Of a stretch of DNA of 64,000 nucleotides, positions 35,002-43,526 are shown in pieces (positions within the stretch are counted from its first letter, which is position 1; every line of letters begins with the position of its first letter). Under the pieces are notes generated by a model that was given only the letters and a program-made list of their open reading frames with translations, made no database searches and was not told the origin of the DNA. The position numbers were made by a program, and so were the translations under genes. Origin of the DNA: Pandoraea norimbergensis (lineage in GTDB: Bacteria > Pseudomonadota > Gammaproteobacteria > Burkholderiales > Burkholderiaceae); assembly GCF_001465545.3 (NCBI RefSeq), contig NZ_CP013480.3:5208001-5272000 (forward strand), read 5' to 3'.

Positions 35002-36477
35002 TCAAGTTCCCTGCGCCAGTCCCGGCGCCACATTGCGAGCCCGCGTCAGCACGCTGACGATCACGAACGTTACCGCGTTCACGGCCAGTGCGACGAGCCC
35101 CATGTTGATCGATGCCACCGTATCCGGTGCGCCCGGCAGCAACGTATGCAAATTGACGTCGAGCGTCACGGCCAGCGCCAGCACCACGGCGCCCGCCCCG
35201 ATACCGGCAAACGCGCCGTACTTGTTGCCGAACGGACGCGGCAACAAACTGGCCACGAACGACGGGAACAACTGCGTCAGCAGGCTCGATGCGAACAGCG
35301 CCAGCGCGACGAACGTCGCACCACCGCGCAAGACGAAGAACACCGCGACGAGTCCGAAGACCGGCAGCACGCGCTTGGCGAGCTTGGCCACGAAGGCATC
35401 GCTGGCGTGCGGTGCAAAGCCGTCGCGATAGACGTTCTTGGCGAGCAGCGTCGACGCATTGAGCAGAATCATCGAACCCGGCACCAGCGCGGTCAACACC
35501 CCGACGCCACCGATCACACCGACGAACCACGGCGAGAACGTCTGCTTCACGATGCGCAGCAACGCGAGATCCGAATCGGCGCCGGTGAGCCCCGGCACTT
35601 GCAGAATCGCGGCAAAGCCCACGAAGAACATGAACGCGATGACCATCTGGTACAGCGGCATCAGGATCGTGTTCTTGCGCACGGCCGTCTCGCTCTTCGC
35701 CGCATACACCGACGTGAAGACGTACGGGTACAGGTAATAGCCCAGCGAGGTCAGCAGAATCGTCGAGTTGTACCAGGACAGCGTGAGGCCGCTCGTCGGC
35801 ATTTGCAGGAAGCCCGGACGCGCCGCTTCGATACGGTCGAACATTTCGCCGAACCCGCCGAAGTAGTGCAACGGCAGATAGATGCCGAGGAACACCGCGA
35901 TCACGAGAATCAGGATGTCCTTGTAAATCGCAATACTGGCCGACCCGTGAATGCCCGACACCGTGATGTAGAGCACCATCGCGATGGCACCGCACCAGAT
36001 CGCGACCGTCGGCGTAATCGTGCCGTACGACGCTTCGGACACGATGATGCCCAGCCCGCGCAACTGAATGATCAGCAACGCACTCATGCCCAGCACGGCG
36101 ACCAGCGACACCACCACGCCCAGCGCCCGCGAGCGGTACGCCGTGGCGAAGAAGTCAGAGAACGACACGCAGTTGTGACGTGTGGCGTGACGCCATGCCG
36201 CCGGCAGCATCCAGTAGCCGAGCAGGTAAGCGAGCGCACCGTACGCGAGGATGTAGAACGCGGGCGGCCCCTTGCTGTAGGCCCAACCGCTCGCGCCCAG
36301 AAACGTGAACGTCGAGAAGGCCTCGCCGGCCATCAGCAGGAACACCAGCAGCGTGCCGAAGCCACGCCCGCCCACGGCCCATTGCTCAAGGCTCATCTTG
36401 CGGCCGCGGCGTGCGCGCAGGCCGATAAACAAGGCAAAGGCGAGAAACGCCGCAATCACGGTGAGGGCGGCATTCAT
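35002..36477 (-). CDS. Sodium:solute symporter (SSS family)
   Basis: Na+-coupled uptake protein of 491 residues and about 13 membrane segments. The N-terminus has KMSLEQWAVGGRGFGTLLVFLLMAGEAFSTFTFLGASGWAYSKGPPAFYILAYGALAY, typical of SSS. HNCVSFSDFFATAYRSRALGVVVSLVAVLGMSALLIIQLRGLGIIVSEAS and TALVPGSMILLNASTLLAKNVYRDGF (the Na+-site region) follow. It starts four bases inside the DUF3311 gene end (36474-36477), a pairing seen repeatedly in proteobacteria where the small protein seems to be a partner subunit. The solute is unknown; the amidohydrolase next door suggests a nitrogenous ring compound. Confidence 0.92.
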   Translation of the reverse strand: MNAALTVIAAFLAFALFIGLRARRGRKMSLEQWAVGGRGFGTLLVFLLMAGEAFSTFTFLGASGWAYSKGPPAFYILAYGALAYLLGYWMLPAAWRHATRHNCVSFSDFFATAYRSRALGVVVSLVAVLGMSALLIIQLRGLGIIVSEASYGTITPTVAIWCGAIAMVLYITVSGIHGSASIAIYKDILILVIAVFLGIYLPLHYFGGFGEMFDRIEAARPGFLQMPTSGLTLSWYNSTILLTSLGYYLYPYVFTSVYAAKSETAVRKNTILMPLYQMVIAFMFFVGFAAILQVPGLTGADSDLALLRIVKQTFSPWFVGVIGGVGVLTALVPGSMILLNASTLLAKNVYRDGFAPHASDAFVAKLAKRVLPVFGLVAVFFVLRGGATFVALALFASSLLTQLFPSFVASLLPRPFGNKYGAFAGIGAGAVVLALAVTLDVNLHTLLPGAPDTVASINMGLVALAVNAVTFVIVSVLTRARNVAPGLAQGT

Positions 36478-36728
36478 GACGCGGCTCCCGGGGCCTTCTG
36501 GCCCTTGGCGGCGGACACCGCGCTGGCACGGTCGGCCGCAGCGGCCTCGCGTGAACCGTCAAAGCGGAACATCACCACCATGACAACCGAGGTGAGCAGC
36601 AGCCAGACGATGTTCCATGTCATCAGGAACGGCAGACCGGCGAGCCGGGTGCCCACATGTTCGGCGAGCCAGCCGCCGCTGTAGAAGGCCGCAATAGGCA
36701 GCGCGGCCAGACAATGTACGAGTTTCAT
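36474..36728 (-). CDS. DUF3311 small membrane protein, partner of the SSS symporter
   Basis: Protein of 84 residues with two hydrophobic segments (KLVHCLAALPIAAFYSGGWLAEHV and LPFLMTWNIVWLLLTSVVMVVMFRFDG) and an Ala-rich, charged C-terminal tail, matching the DUF3311 pattern. The ATG at 36728 follows GGAG. It overlaps the symporter start by four bases. Small proteins of this family regularly precede sodium:solute symporters (compare YhdT with PanF), so an accessory-subunit role is inferred. First gene of the operon and nearest to the palindromic operator at 36797. Confidence 0.87.
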   Translation of the reverse strand: MKLVHCLAALPIAAFYSGGWLAEHVGTRLAGLPFLMTWNIVWLLLTSVVMVVMFRFDGSREAAAADRASAVSAAKGQKAPGAAS

Positions 36729-37074
36729 GACGTCTCCAGACCCAAACAAATCCAAGGGGGATGGCCGCTGTCGTGCGGCTCGATGGTTTTAGCCATAAAA
36801 TGGTTAACCATTTTTGTTGACCATTATCGGCAGTGCGATGCCAAAATGCAAGGTCACGGGGGCGGCAAGGGGCAAACCGAGGGTTTTCCGCAGACGAACA
36901 AGCGAGCGGAAGCGACGGGTACAATGCGCCCCACAGACACGTCTGCCGGGGCTTTGCTGGCGCGAGGACGTAAAGAATTTCCCGGCGATTCGCCGCTGAG
37001 TCCGCCGCTGAACTCGCCGCCGGGTCCACGGCCGGGTTCGCAGGTTCGCATTTCGATTCATGAGGAGGGTTGGT
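36729..37074. other. Divergent control region between the DUF3311-symporter operon and its GntR gene
   Basis: 346 bases without a gene. It contains the 18-bp palindrome at 36797-36814 and a further TTGACCA half site at 36816-36822. The remainder is GC-rich, with no clear promoter boxes toward the GntR gene. Confidence 0.6.
36797..36814. promoter_or_regulatory. Perfect 18-bp palindrome, probable GntR operator
   Basis: AAAATGGTTAACCATTTT is perfect across 18 bases, with the TGGT-NN-ACCA core known for FCD-type GntR regulators and also found before glcD in this window. It lies 69 bases upstream of the DUF3311 start, well placed to control the operon. Confidence 0.75.
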
Positions 37075-37830
37075 TTGAGCCGCACCGCAGAGGCCCACGA
37101 GGCACCGGCAGAAGATTCCCTCAGCGCCGGGAGCGCGGGACAGCAAATCGAGGCACGGGTGTATGCCGCCATCTCGCAAGCGTTGCTCTCAGGCAAGCTG
37201 CGCCCGGGCATGCCGCTGCGCGAGCGCAACCTCGCGCAGGCGTTCGACTGCACTCGCGGGGCGGTGCGCAAGGTGCTCGCCCGGCTGGGCTTCGAAGGCA
37301 AGCTGGTGCTCGAACCCAATCGCGGCGCCTTCGTGCCGCAACCCTCGCTTGACGACATCCGCCAGACTTACCGCGCCCGGCGCGTGCTGGAAACCGGCGT
37401 GATCACGAGCGTTTGCGGTCAATTGAGCGCGGTGCAGCTCGCGCAGCTCGACGCGCACGTGGCGCAGGAAGCCGACTCGCATGCGCAGGGCACACATGAG
37501 CGCTCGATCCGGCTCGCTGGCGAATTCCATCTGAAGTTGATCGACACGGCAAACAGCGCCGAGCTAGAAGCCTTTGCCCGTCAGTTGGTCGCGAAAACCG
37601 AGCTCTACAAGGCGTTGTTCGACCCGGCGGAGTTCATCCATTGCGCGCCCACCGAGCATGCGCAACTGGTGGCACGTCTTCGGGCAGGCGAAACGCAGGC
37701 GGCGGTGGCATTGGCGACAGCCCATCTGGACGAGCTGGAAGCGCGCGTACTCACCCGGGCAGCGGCCGCCGAGACCCCCGACTTCCACGCGATCTTTGCC
37801 GAGGCATTCGCCAACGCCGCGGTGCGCTGA
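37075..37830 (+). CDS. GntR/FCD-family transcriptional regulator
   Basis: Regulator of about 251 residues. The DNA-binding domain shows IEARVYAAISQALLSGKLRPGMPLRERNLAQAFDCTRGAVRKVLARLGFEGKLVLEPNRGAFVPQPS. The FCD effector domain shows DDIRQTYRARRVLETGVITSV, RSIRLAGEFHLKLIDTANSAELEAFARQL and CAPTEHAQLVARLRAG, with the His residues expected to bind metal. TTG at 37075 is preferred because GAGGAGG lies at the right distance; an ATG at 37060 lacks a ribosome site. It is divergent from the amidohydrolase/symporter operon, its most probable target. Confidence 0.9.
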   Translation: MSRTAEAHEAPAEDSLSAGSAGQQIEARVYAAISQALLSGKLRPGMPLRERNLAQAFDCTRGAVRKVLARLGFEGKLVLEPNRGAFVPQPSLDDIRQTYRARRVLETGVITSVCGQLSAVQLAQLDAHVAQEADSHAQGTHERSIRLAGEFHLKLIDTANSAELEAFARQLVAKTELYKALFDPAEFIHCAPTEHAQLVARLRAGETQAAVALATAHLDELEARVLTRAAAAETPDFHAIFAEAFANAAVR

Positions 37831-38028
37831 GCGACGACACCCGGCACCGACGCGCGCTGCCGACTGCCCGTTGGCGCCCCGGCAGCGGTCCAGTGGCGTG
37901 TCTATGCCTGTTTCACGGCCCGCTGACGCCCGTCAAGCAAGGCGCAACAATCCCACCACGACGCACGGGTCACGTCGCACACCCGGCGCAATCGGGGTAT
38001 ATTTCGCCTCAACCCGATCCCCCTATCC

Positions 38029-38052
38029 ACGGATTCACGGATTCACGGATCC
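38029..38052. repeat. Three tandem 8-bp repeats upstream of the murA-like gene
   Basis: ACGGATTC, ACGGATTC and ACGGATCC follow one another directly, 35 bases before the murA-like ATG. This lies in the probable leader, downstream of a TATATT (37998-38003) that could be a -10 element. Confidence 0.75.
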
Positions 38053-38086
38053 CCCCCGCTTGACGCAAGAAGCCCGAAGGAAGCCC

Positions 38087-39387
38087 ATGTCCCATCTGGT
38101 AGTCCACGGCGGCCAGCCCCTGCGCGGCCGCATCACCCCCTCCGCCAACAAGAATGCCGTCCTGCCGGTGCTGTGCGCCACGCTGCTCACCGACAAGCCG
38201 GTGCGGCTCATCGGCGTGCCCGAGATTACCGACGTTCGCAAGATCCTCGACATCTTTCGCCAGCTCGGCAGCGATGTCAGTGTCGACTTCGAAGCCGGTA
38301 CGCTCGACGTGCATCACCTGAATACGAAGTTCGACCCGCGCACCGACCATCTGCCGGAAGAGATGCGCTCGTCGATCATGCTGGTGCCGCCGCTGCTCGC
38401 GCGTTTTGGCGTCGCACGCATCGAAGACAACATCAAGGGCTGCACGCTGGGTGTGCGCGAAATCGATCCGCACATTGAAGTGCTGCGCCACTTCGGCGGA
38501 CGCGTCGAGCGCACCGAAGGCTCGCTGCTCATCCACGCCGACAGCGCCCGCCCGGCGATTCACCACTGGCTCGACTACGCGTCGGTGACCACCACGGAGA
38601 ACTTCGTGCTGTGCGCCGCCTCGGCCAACGGACGCTCGCAGTTGAACAACGCGGCGTCGGAGCCGCACGTGCAGGAGTTCTGCCGCTTCATGCAGATGCT
38701 GGGCGTGCCGATCGAAGGCGTGGGTACCTCGCAACTGGCCATCGAAGGCGTGTCGAGCTTCGGCGGCGGTGAATTCCGCTTCTCGGAAGACTTCCACGAA
38801 ATCACCACGTTCCTCGCGCTCGGTGCGATTACCGGCGGCGAGATCACCGTCAAGAACACTGCCCCGAGCAGTTTCCGCTGATCGACCGCACGTTCGCCAA
38901 GTTCGGCGTGAAGGTGGAGCATCGCGACGGTTGGTCGACCGCGACGGCCCAAGGCCCGCTCAAGGTGCAGACGCCGTTCACGAAGAACATTCTGACGAAG
39001 GTGGAAGCCGCGCCGTGGCCGTATTTCCCGGTCGACCTGCTGCCGATCTTCATCGCGCTGGGCGTGAAGGCCGAAGGCAGTGCCATGTTCTGGAACAAGG
39101 TCTACGACGGCGCCATGGGCTGGTCGACGGAGTTGTCGAAGTTCGGCGCGCACGTGTTTCAGTCCGACCCGCACCGCCTGATCACGTTTGGCGGCATTCC
39201 GCTCTCGCCGGCGGTGGTCGAGAGTCCGTACATCATTCGGGTGGCGATTGCGCTGCTGATGGTGGCGTCGAGTATCGACGGCCAATCGACGATCAAGAAT
39301 GCGTTGCCGATCAAGCGCGCGCATCCGCGCTTTGTCGAGAACCTGTGCTCGGTCGGCGCCAACGTCGTGTGGACCGAACCGGAATAA
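38087..39387 (+). pseudogene. MurA-like UDP-GlcNAc 1-carboxyvinyltransferase, split by a one-base frameshift
   Basis: EPSP-synthase-fold enzyme resembling MurA, which adds enolpyruvate to UDP-GlcNAc in peptidoglycan synthesis. From ATG 38087 (ribosome site GAAGGA) the frame runs through VVHGGQPLRGRITPSANKNAVLPVLCATLLTD and the catalytic-loop-like KGCTLGVREIDPHI with its Cys, then stops at 38881 after ITVKNTAPSSFR. One base missing in GCCCCG (38861-38866) explains it: the next frame reads EQFPLIDRTFAKFGV from 38866 and continues to 39387, completing a MurA-length product of about 433 residues. Whether the loss is real or a sequencing error in the C-run cannot be told here. Many Burkholderiaceae carry a second MurA homologue, so loss may be tolerated. 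Confidence 0.85.
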
Positions 39388-39426
39388 GGTTTCGACCGGG
39401 GATCGGCAGGGCAAGAAAGCCGGCGT

Positions 39427-39448
39427 CCGGCCCCCCCGGGGGGGCCGG
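39427..39448. repeat. 22-bp perfect palindrome CCGG-C7-G7-CCGG
   Basis: Seven Cs followed by seven Gs flanked on both sides by CCGG, in the 280-base gap after the murA-like gene. It could form an extreme GC hairpin in RNA, but there is no T-run behind it. Homopolymer runs of this kind are also prone to slippage and read errors. Confidence 0.85.
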
Positions 39449-39669
39449 GCTCGCACAGAGCAGCGCGCCAACGGCAAACGACCCCCCGATCGCCTGCACG
39501 CCGGTCATCGCTGCGGCGAACCCGACGGCTGACCTTACCTGAGTCGCTATTGCCAGACGGCACGACACCTTTGCCCGACGGCATGTGATGTTTGCCTGAC
39601 GGAAAAATATTTGGCGTGCGCGGCAAAACGCGCCACATCCCCCCGGTACGCCGGATCGAATGTGAAAGA

Positions 39670-40659
39670 ATGACGGCCATCATGAGCGATCGCCCCCTGC
39701 CCTTGCCGCCGTCCGGCACAGTTCATTCCACGGCTGCTGCACGCCGTGCCGGCACTCCATGGTCCGCCTCCGCCCATGCCCGCCAGTTGTCCGGCGCGCG
39801 CGTGCTCGTGGTCGACGACAATCAGGAAGACCGCATGCTGCTGATGGATTTTCTCAGCCAGCAGGGCTGCCGGGTCTACATCGCGCAAGACGGCCGAGAT
39901 GGCTACACCAAGGCGCGCACCGTGCAGCCCGATCTCATCCTGATGGATATCCGTATGCCGGTCTGCGACGGCCTCGGGGCCTGCCGCCTGCTCAAAGCCG
40001 ACCCCGGCACGCGCCACATTCCCCTGATTTTTCTCACTGCCGCCGCCCTGCCGGGTGAGCGCGTCGCCGGGCTCACGGCGGGCGCGGTCGATTATGTGAC
40101 CAAGCCTTACGACTTCGAAGAAGTGCGCCTGCGTCTGTCGATTCACCTCAAGGCCAATGCGCCCGCGCCGGCCGCCACGCCCCCCACGGCAGTGCCCGCC
40201 GCCGCCGTGGCAGCGATCGCCCCCGAAGCGCCGTTGCCTGTGCAAGCCCACACGCTCGATGCCGTGCTTTATCGCGCCACGCGCGCGCTGCTGCTGGGTC
40301 AGCTCGACGTCACGCCGGAACTGGCGGGACTGGCCAACGCCGTCGGCACCAACACCCGGCGGCTGAATCTGGCGTTTCGCCGTTGCGTGGGCGTGACCGT
40401 CTTCGACTTTCTGCGTGAAGAGCGCATGAAAGAAGCGCGCCGCCTGCTGACGGAGACCTCGCTCGACGTGCAGGACATCGCCAGTGCCGTGGGCTTTGCC
40501 AGCGCGGCCAACTTCGCGACCGCGTTTCGCGAGCGCTTCGGCATGCCGCCCAGCGGCTTTCGCGAACGCGGCGCACACACGGCGCCCGATACACAAGACA
40601 CGCAAGACACACGCGCCGGTGATGCAGCGCCCGGGGCCGCACCGGGATCGTCGCAATGA
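39670..40659 (+). CDS. Response regulator with AraC-type DNA-binding domain
   Basis: Protein of about 329 residues joining an N-terminal receiver domain to a C-terminal AraC/XylS HTH, an uncommon output for a response regulator. The receiver has ARVLVVDDNQEDRMLLMDFL (acidic pair), DLILMDIRMP with the phosphoacceptor Asp, FLTAAA and YVTKPYD with the Lys. After an Ala/Pro linker the HTH part shows NTRRLNLAFRRCVGVTVFDFLREERMKEARRLLTETSLDVQDIASAVGFASAANFATAFRERFGMPPSGFRER. ATG at 39670 is taken as start; ATG 39682 is also possible. Its stop overlaps the ATG of the hybrid kinase gene (ATGA at 40656-40659), so the two form one two-component unit. Confidence 0.92.
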   Translation: MTAIMSDRPLPLPPSGTVHSTAAARRAGTPWSASAHARQLSGARVLVVDDNQEDRMLLMDFLSQQGCRVYIAQDGRDGYTKARTVQPDLILMDIRMPVCDGLGACRLLKADPGTRHIPLIFLTAAALPGERVAGLTAGAVDYVTKPYDFEEVRLRLSIHLKANAPAPAATPPTAVPAAAVAAIAPEAPLPVQAHTLDAVLYRATRALLLGQLDVTPELAGLANAVGTNTRRLNLAFRRCVGVTVFDFLREERMKEARRLLTETSLDVQDIASAVGFASAANFATAFRERFGMPPSGFRERGAHTAPDTQDTQDTRAGDAAPGAAPGSSQ

Positions 40660-43406
40660 CCGCTGCGCCTGCGGGAAGCCCGGCGCAAGGATGGCGGCGG
40701 GCGGTGTGGGCCATCGTCATGCTGCTCGGCTGGCTGACGTTCGCGCACGGTGCGCTGGCCACCACGCCGGTCTCAACGTCGTCAACGGCATTGCCATCGC
40801 CATCGACATCCCCATCCCCGTCCGCCATCGATATCGCCGACGCGGCGTCGCCGCTCAAGCTCGACAAGCAGTTGCGCCTGCTGGTGGACCCTTCGGCCAA
40901 GCTCGACGCGGCGCAAGCGCTCGCCGCCCCCGGCTGGCGCGACGTCACGCCCAAGATGCTCAACCCCGGCTACAGCGAGTCGGCGTTCTGGATTCAGGGG
41001 GTCGTCGATAACCCCAGCCACCAGCCGGTCACCCGCTGGCTCAGCATCGGCATCGTGCGGCTCGAAGACGTGCGCTTTTACGCGATGCCCACCGGCACCA
41101 CGCAACCCACGATCACGTGGCTCGCGGGCCACACCGTCCCACTGTCCCGGCATCCGATACGCTCGGAAACGTCAGTCTTCCCGATCTCGCTGGCCCCCGG
41201 CGAAAGCCTGACGTTCGCCATTCGCGTGCAGACCCGATCGTCGGTCAGCATCGTGCCGCAACTGTGGGTGCCGGACGACTTCCGCCGCATCGAATCGCGT
41301 AACGCCATGGTCGCGATGCTGTTGGCCGGCTCGATGCTGACCATTGCGCTGTACACGCTCGTACTCGGCATCGCGCGGCGCGACATCGTGTTCACCCTGC
41401 TCGCGCTCACCACGCTCACGCAGGTGGCGCAGGACATGGCGTTTCAGGGCTTCATCTACCGCTACCTCCTGCCGCAGGGGGGCGAATTCATCGTCCGTGC
41501 GCCGAGCCTGTTCTCGACGCTCACGGCGGGTGTCTTCAGCGCCATGGTCGTCATCTTCTCGGGCCTCAACCGAGTGCGGCTCTGGCGGTGGGTCTATCGC
41601 GCCATGATCGCGATCATGGCGTGCATGACCGTCTGGGTGGCGTTCGGTGATCATCGCGCGGCGGCTTTCACGCACCTGCAACTGCTCAGCGTCTTCAACG
41701 TCGTCTGGGTCGTGTCGATGCTCGATGGCTGGCGTCGCGGCCTCAATAACGCGCGGCTGTGTCTGCTCTCGTTCTCGCCGGGCTGTGTGGTGTTGTTCTG
41801 GCGGCTGGCCATCATCCGAGGCCTGTTGCCGGAAGACTGGCTGGCCAACACGGCCATGGCATGGAGCACGAACCTGTCGGTGCTGATCATGCTGTCGGTC
41901 ATCGTGGCCGGGCGTTCACGCGAATTGGAACGCAAGCAGCGCGCTGCCCGGCAGGAAGTACTGGAAACACGCCGCGAAGAACAAGCACGGCTCGCCAACG
42001 CCGTCGATTCGCGCACGCGTGAGCTACAGGCCGCGTTGATCGCCGCCGATGAAGCCAGCAGCGCCAAGAGCGACTTCCTTGCGCGCATCAGCCACGATCT
42101 GCGCACGCCGCTCACGTCGATCATCGGCTTTGCCGATCTCGTTCAGGCGGGCGGGCGCGAAGACGCCGACCGGGGCCGCATCATCCGTCGCAGCGCGCAT
42201 CACATGCTCGCGATGATCAACGACCTGATCGAGTACGCGGGCGGTGGCGCAGCCGACGCCCTGCATGTCGCCCCCGTCTATACCCACGCCTTCATCGACG
42301 GCGTCGCGCAGGAGGGCATGAGCCTCGCGCGCAAGCACGGCAATGCGTTCCTGCTTGATATTCGCGCCACGTTGCCGCCGTTGCTCACCCTCGATGCCAA
42401 ACGGGTGAGGCAGGTACTGGGCAACCTGCTCGACAACGCGGCGAAGTACACCGCCGACGGCACCATCACACTCACGCTATCCGCATCGCCAGACATCACG
42501 CGACGTGATTTGGTCCACGTGTGTTTCGGTGTCGAAGACTCGGGTTGCGGTATCGCGAAGGAAGACTTGTCGCGTGTATTCGAACCGTTCGCGCGACTCG
42601 ACCGTGCGCGGCGGCTGCCCGGTGTCGGGCTGGGTCTGGCCATCGTGCGGCAATGGGTCGAGCGCATGAAGGGCACGATCTCCATCGACAGCACGCCCAA
42701 CGTGGGCACGCGCGTAGCGTTCACGCTGCCGCTACAGATCGCGCACGAAGGCGATCTCGTGGCGCAGTCGCTCGCAGGTGCCACGCATGCACTCCCCTCG
42801 CTCGACGGCACCGGACATCACATCTGGCTGGCGGAAGACTCCCCTGAGATCCGCCAGTTTCTGCATGACGAACTGGCCAGTCTGGGCTTCACCGTGAGCA
42901 CGTTCGGCGACGGCGTGGCGCTGATCGCCGCACTGGGCAATCCGCTCGAGATGGCCCCCGATCTGGTGCTGACGGATCACATGATGCCGAACGCCGACGG
43001 GCTTAGCGTGGCGCGCGCGGTGCGCCGTTATTGGCCCGGCATGCCGGTGTTGGCCATTTCGGCGTCGCCGCAGGTGGTCGCGTCCGACGGCGGCTATACC
43101 GCCTGTCTGCTCAAACCGATTGAACTCGCCGACCTGCGCAACACGCTCGCCCGTTTGCTCGACCTGCAACGCGATGACGTCCGGGCCCCGGCGCATGACG
43201 ATACCGGCGCCGACTTCGTGCGCCCGCCGCCCGAACATCTGCAACAGGCCCGGCAGTTGATTGCACTGGGCGCCATTACCGACCTGATGGACTGGGCCTG
43301 CGGGTTGAGCGAACAGGCACCGCAGTTCGATGGCTTCGCGCGTCAAGTGCATCAATTGGCCCAACGCGGCGATCTGGCCAGTCTCGAAGCGTTGTGCGAA
43401 GCCTGA
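40656..43406 (+). CDS. 7TM-DISM hybrid sensor histidine kinase
   Basis: Membrane sensor of 916 residues. An N-terminal signal segment is followed by a periplasmic 7TMR-DISM extracellular domain (about residues 65-190: LLVDPSAKLDAAQALAAPGW, AFWIQGVVDNPSHQPVTRWLSIG). Seven membrane helices (about 215-425), a short coiled coil and HisKA with SDFLARISHDLRTPLTSIIGF (phospho-His near 480) come next. HATPase_c shows VRQVLGNLLDNAAKYT, VEDSGCGI and GVGLGLAI. A receiver domain (about 720-840) has WLAEDSPEIRQF, DLVLTDHMMPNADG and CLLKPIE, and an 80-residue helical tail may be a non-canonical phosphotransfer or dimer segment. Its partner is the overlapping AraC-type regulator. The signal is unknown; related DISM domains bind carbohydrate-like ligands. 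Confidence 0.93.
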   Translation: MTAAPAGSPAQGWRRAVWAIVMLLGWLTFAHGALATTPVSTSSTALPSPSTSPSPSAIDIADAASPLKLDKQLRLLVDPSAKLDAAQALAAPGWRDVTPKMLNPGYSESAFWIQGVVDNPSHQPVTRWLSIGIVRLEDVRFYAMPTGTTQPTITWLAGHTVPLSRHPIRSETSVFPISLAPGESLTFAIRVQTRSSVSIVPQLWVPDDFRRIESRNAMVAMLLAGSMLTIALYTLVLGIARRDIVFTLLALTTLTQVAQDMAFQGFIYRYLLPQGGEFIVRAPSLFSTLTAGVFSAMVVIFSGLNRVRLWRWVYRAMIAIMACMTVWVAFGDHRAAAFTHLQLLSVFNVVWVVSMLDGWRRGLNNARLCLLSFSPGCVVLFWRLAIIRGLLPEDWLANTAMAWSTNLSVLIMLSVIVAGRSRELERKQRAARQEVLETRREEQARLANAVDSRTRELQAALIAADEASSAKSDFLARISHDLRTPLTSIIGFADLVQAGGREDADRGRIIRRSAHHMLAMINDLIEYAGGGAADALHVAPVYTHAFIDGVAQEGMSLARKHGNAFLLDIRATLPPLLTLDAKRVRQVLGNLLDNAAKYTADGTITLTLSASPDITRRDLVHVCFGVEDSGCGIAKEDLSRVFEPFARLDRARRLPGVGLGLAIVRQWVERMKGTISIDSTPNVGTRVAFTLPLQIAHEGDLVAQSLAGATHALPSLDGTGHHIWLAEDSPEIRQFLHDELASLGFTVSTFGDGVALIAALGNPLEMAPDLVLTDHMMPNADGLSVARAVRRYWPGMPVLAISASPQVVASDGGYTACLLKPIELADLRNTLARLLDLQRDDVRAPAHDDTGADFVRPPPEHLQQARQLIALGAITDLMDWACGLSEQAPQFDGFARQVHQLAQRGDLASLEALCEA

Positions 43407-43451
43407 CGCGCCAGCGCGCCACACGGTAGGCGGTAGACATCGCGAAAAAAC

Positions 43452-43484
43452 AAAAACGGCACGCCGGGTAGCGTGCCGTTTTCG
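43452..43484. terminator. Bidirectional terminator between the kinase and MFS genes
   Basis: AAAACGGCACGC (43453-43464), loop CGGGTA, GCGTGCCGTTTT (43471-43482): a 12-bp stem with A-run on one side and T-run on the other. It suits the convergent genes on both strands. Confidence 0.9.
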
Positions 43485-43526
43485 TTTCGTTTTCGTGTCT
43501 TGCCGATCGCGATGCGTCGAGAACCG

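Noticed and set aside
35146..36684. A 512-codon plus-strand frame opposite the sodium:solute symporter
   Set aside because: Arg/Gln/His-rich composition typical of antisense frames in GC-rich DNA; the symporter on the other strand has clear membrane segments and SSS motifs.
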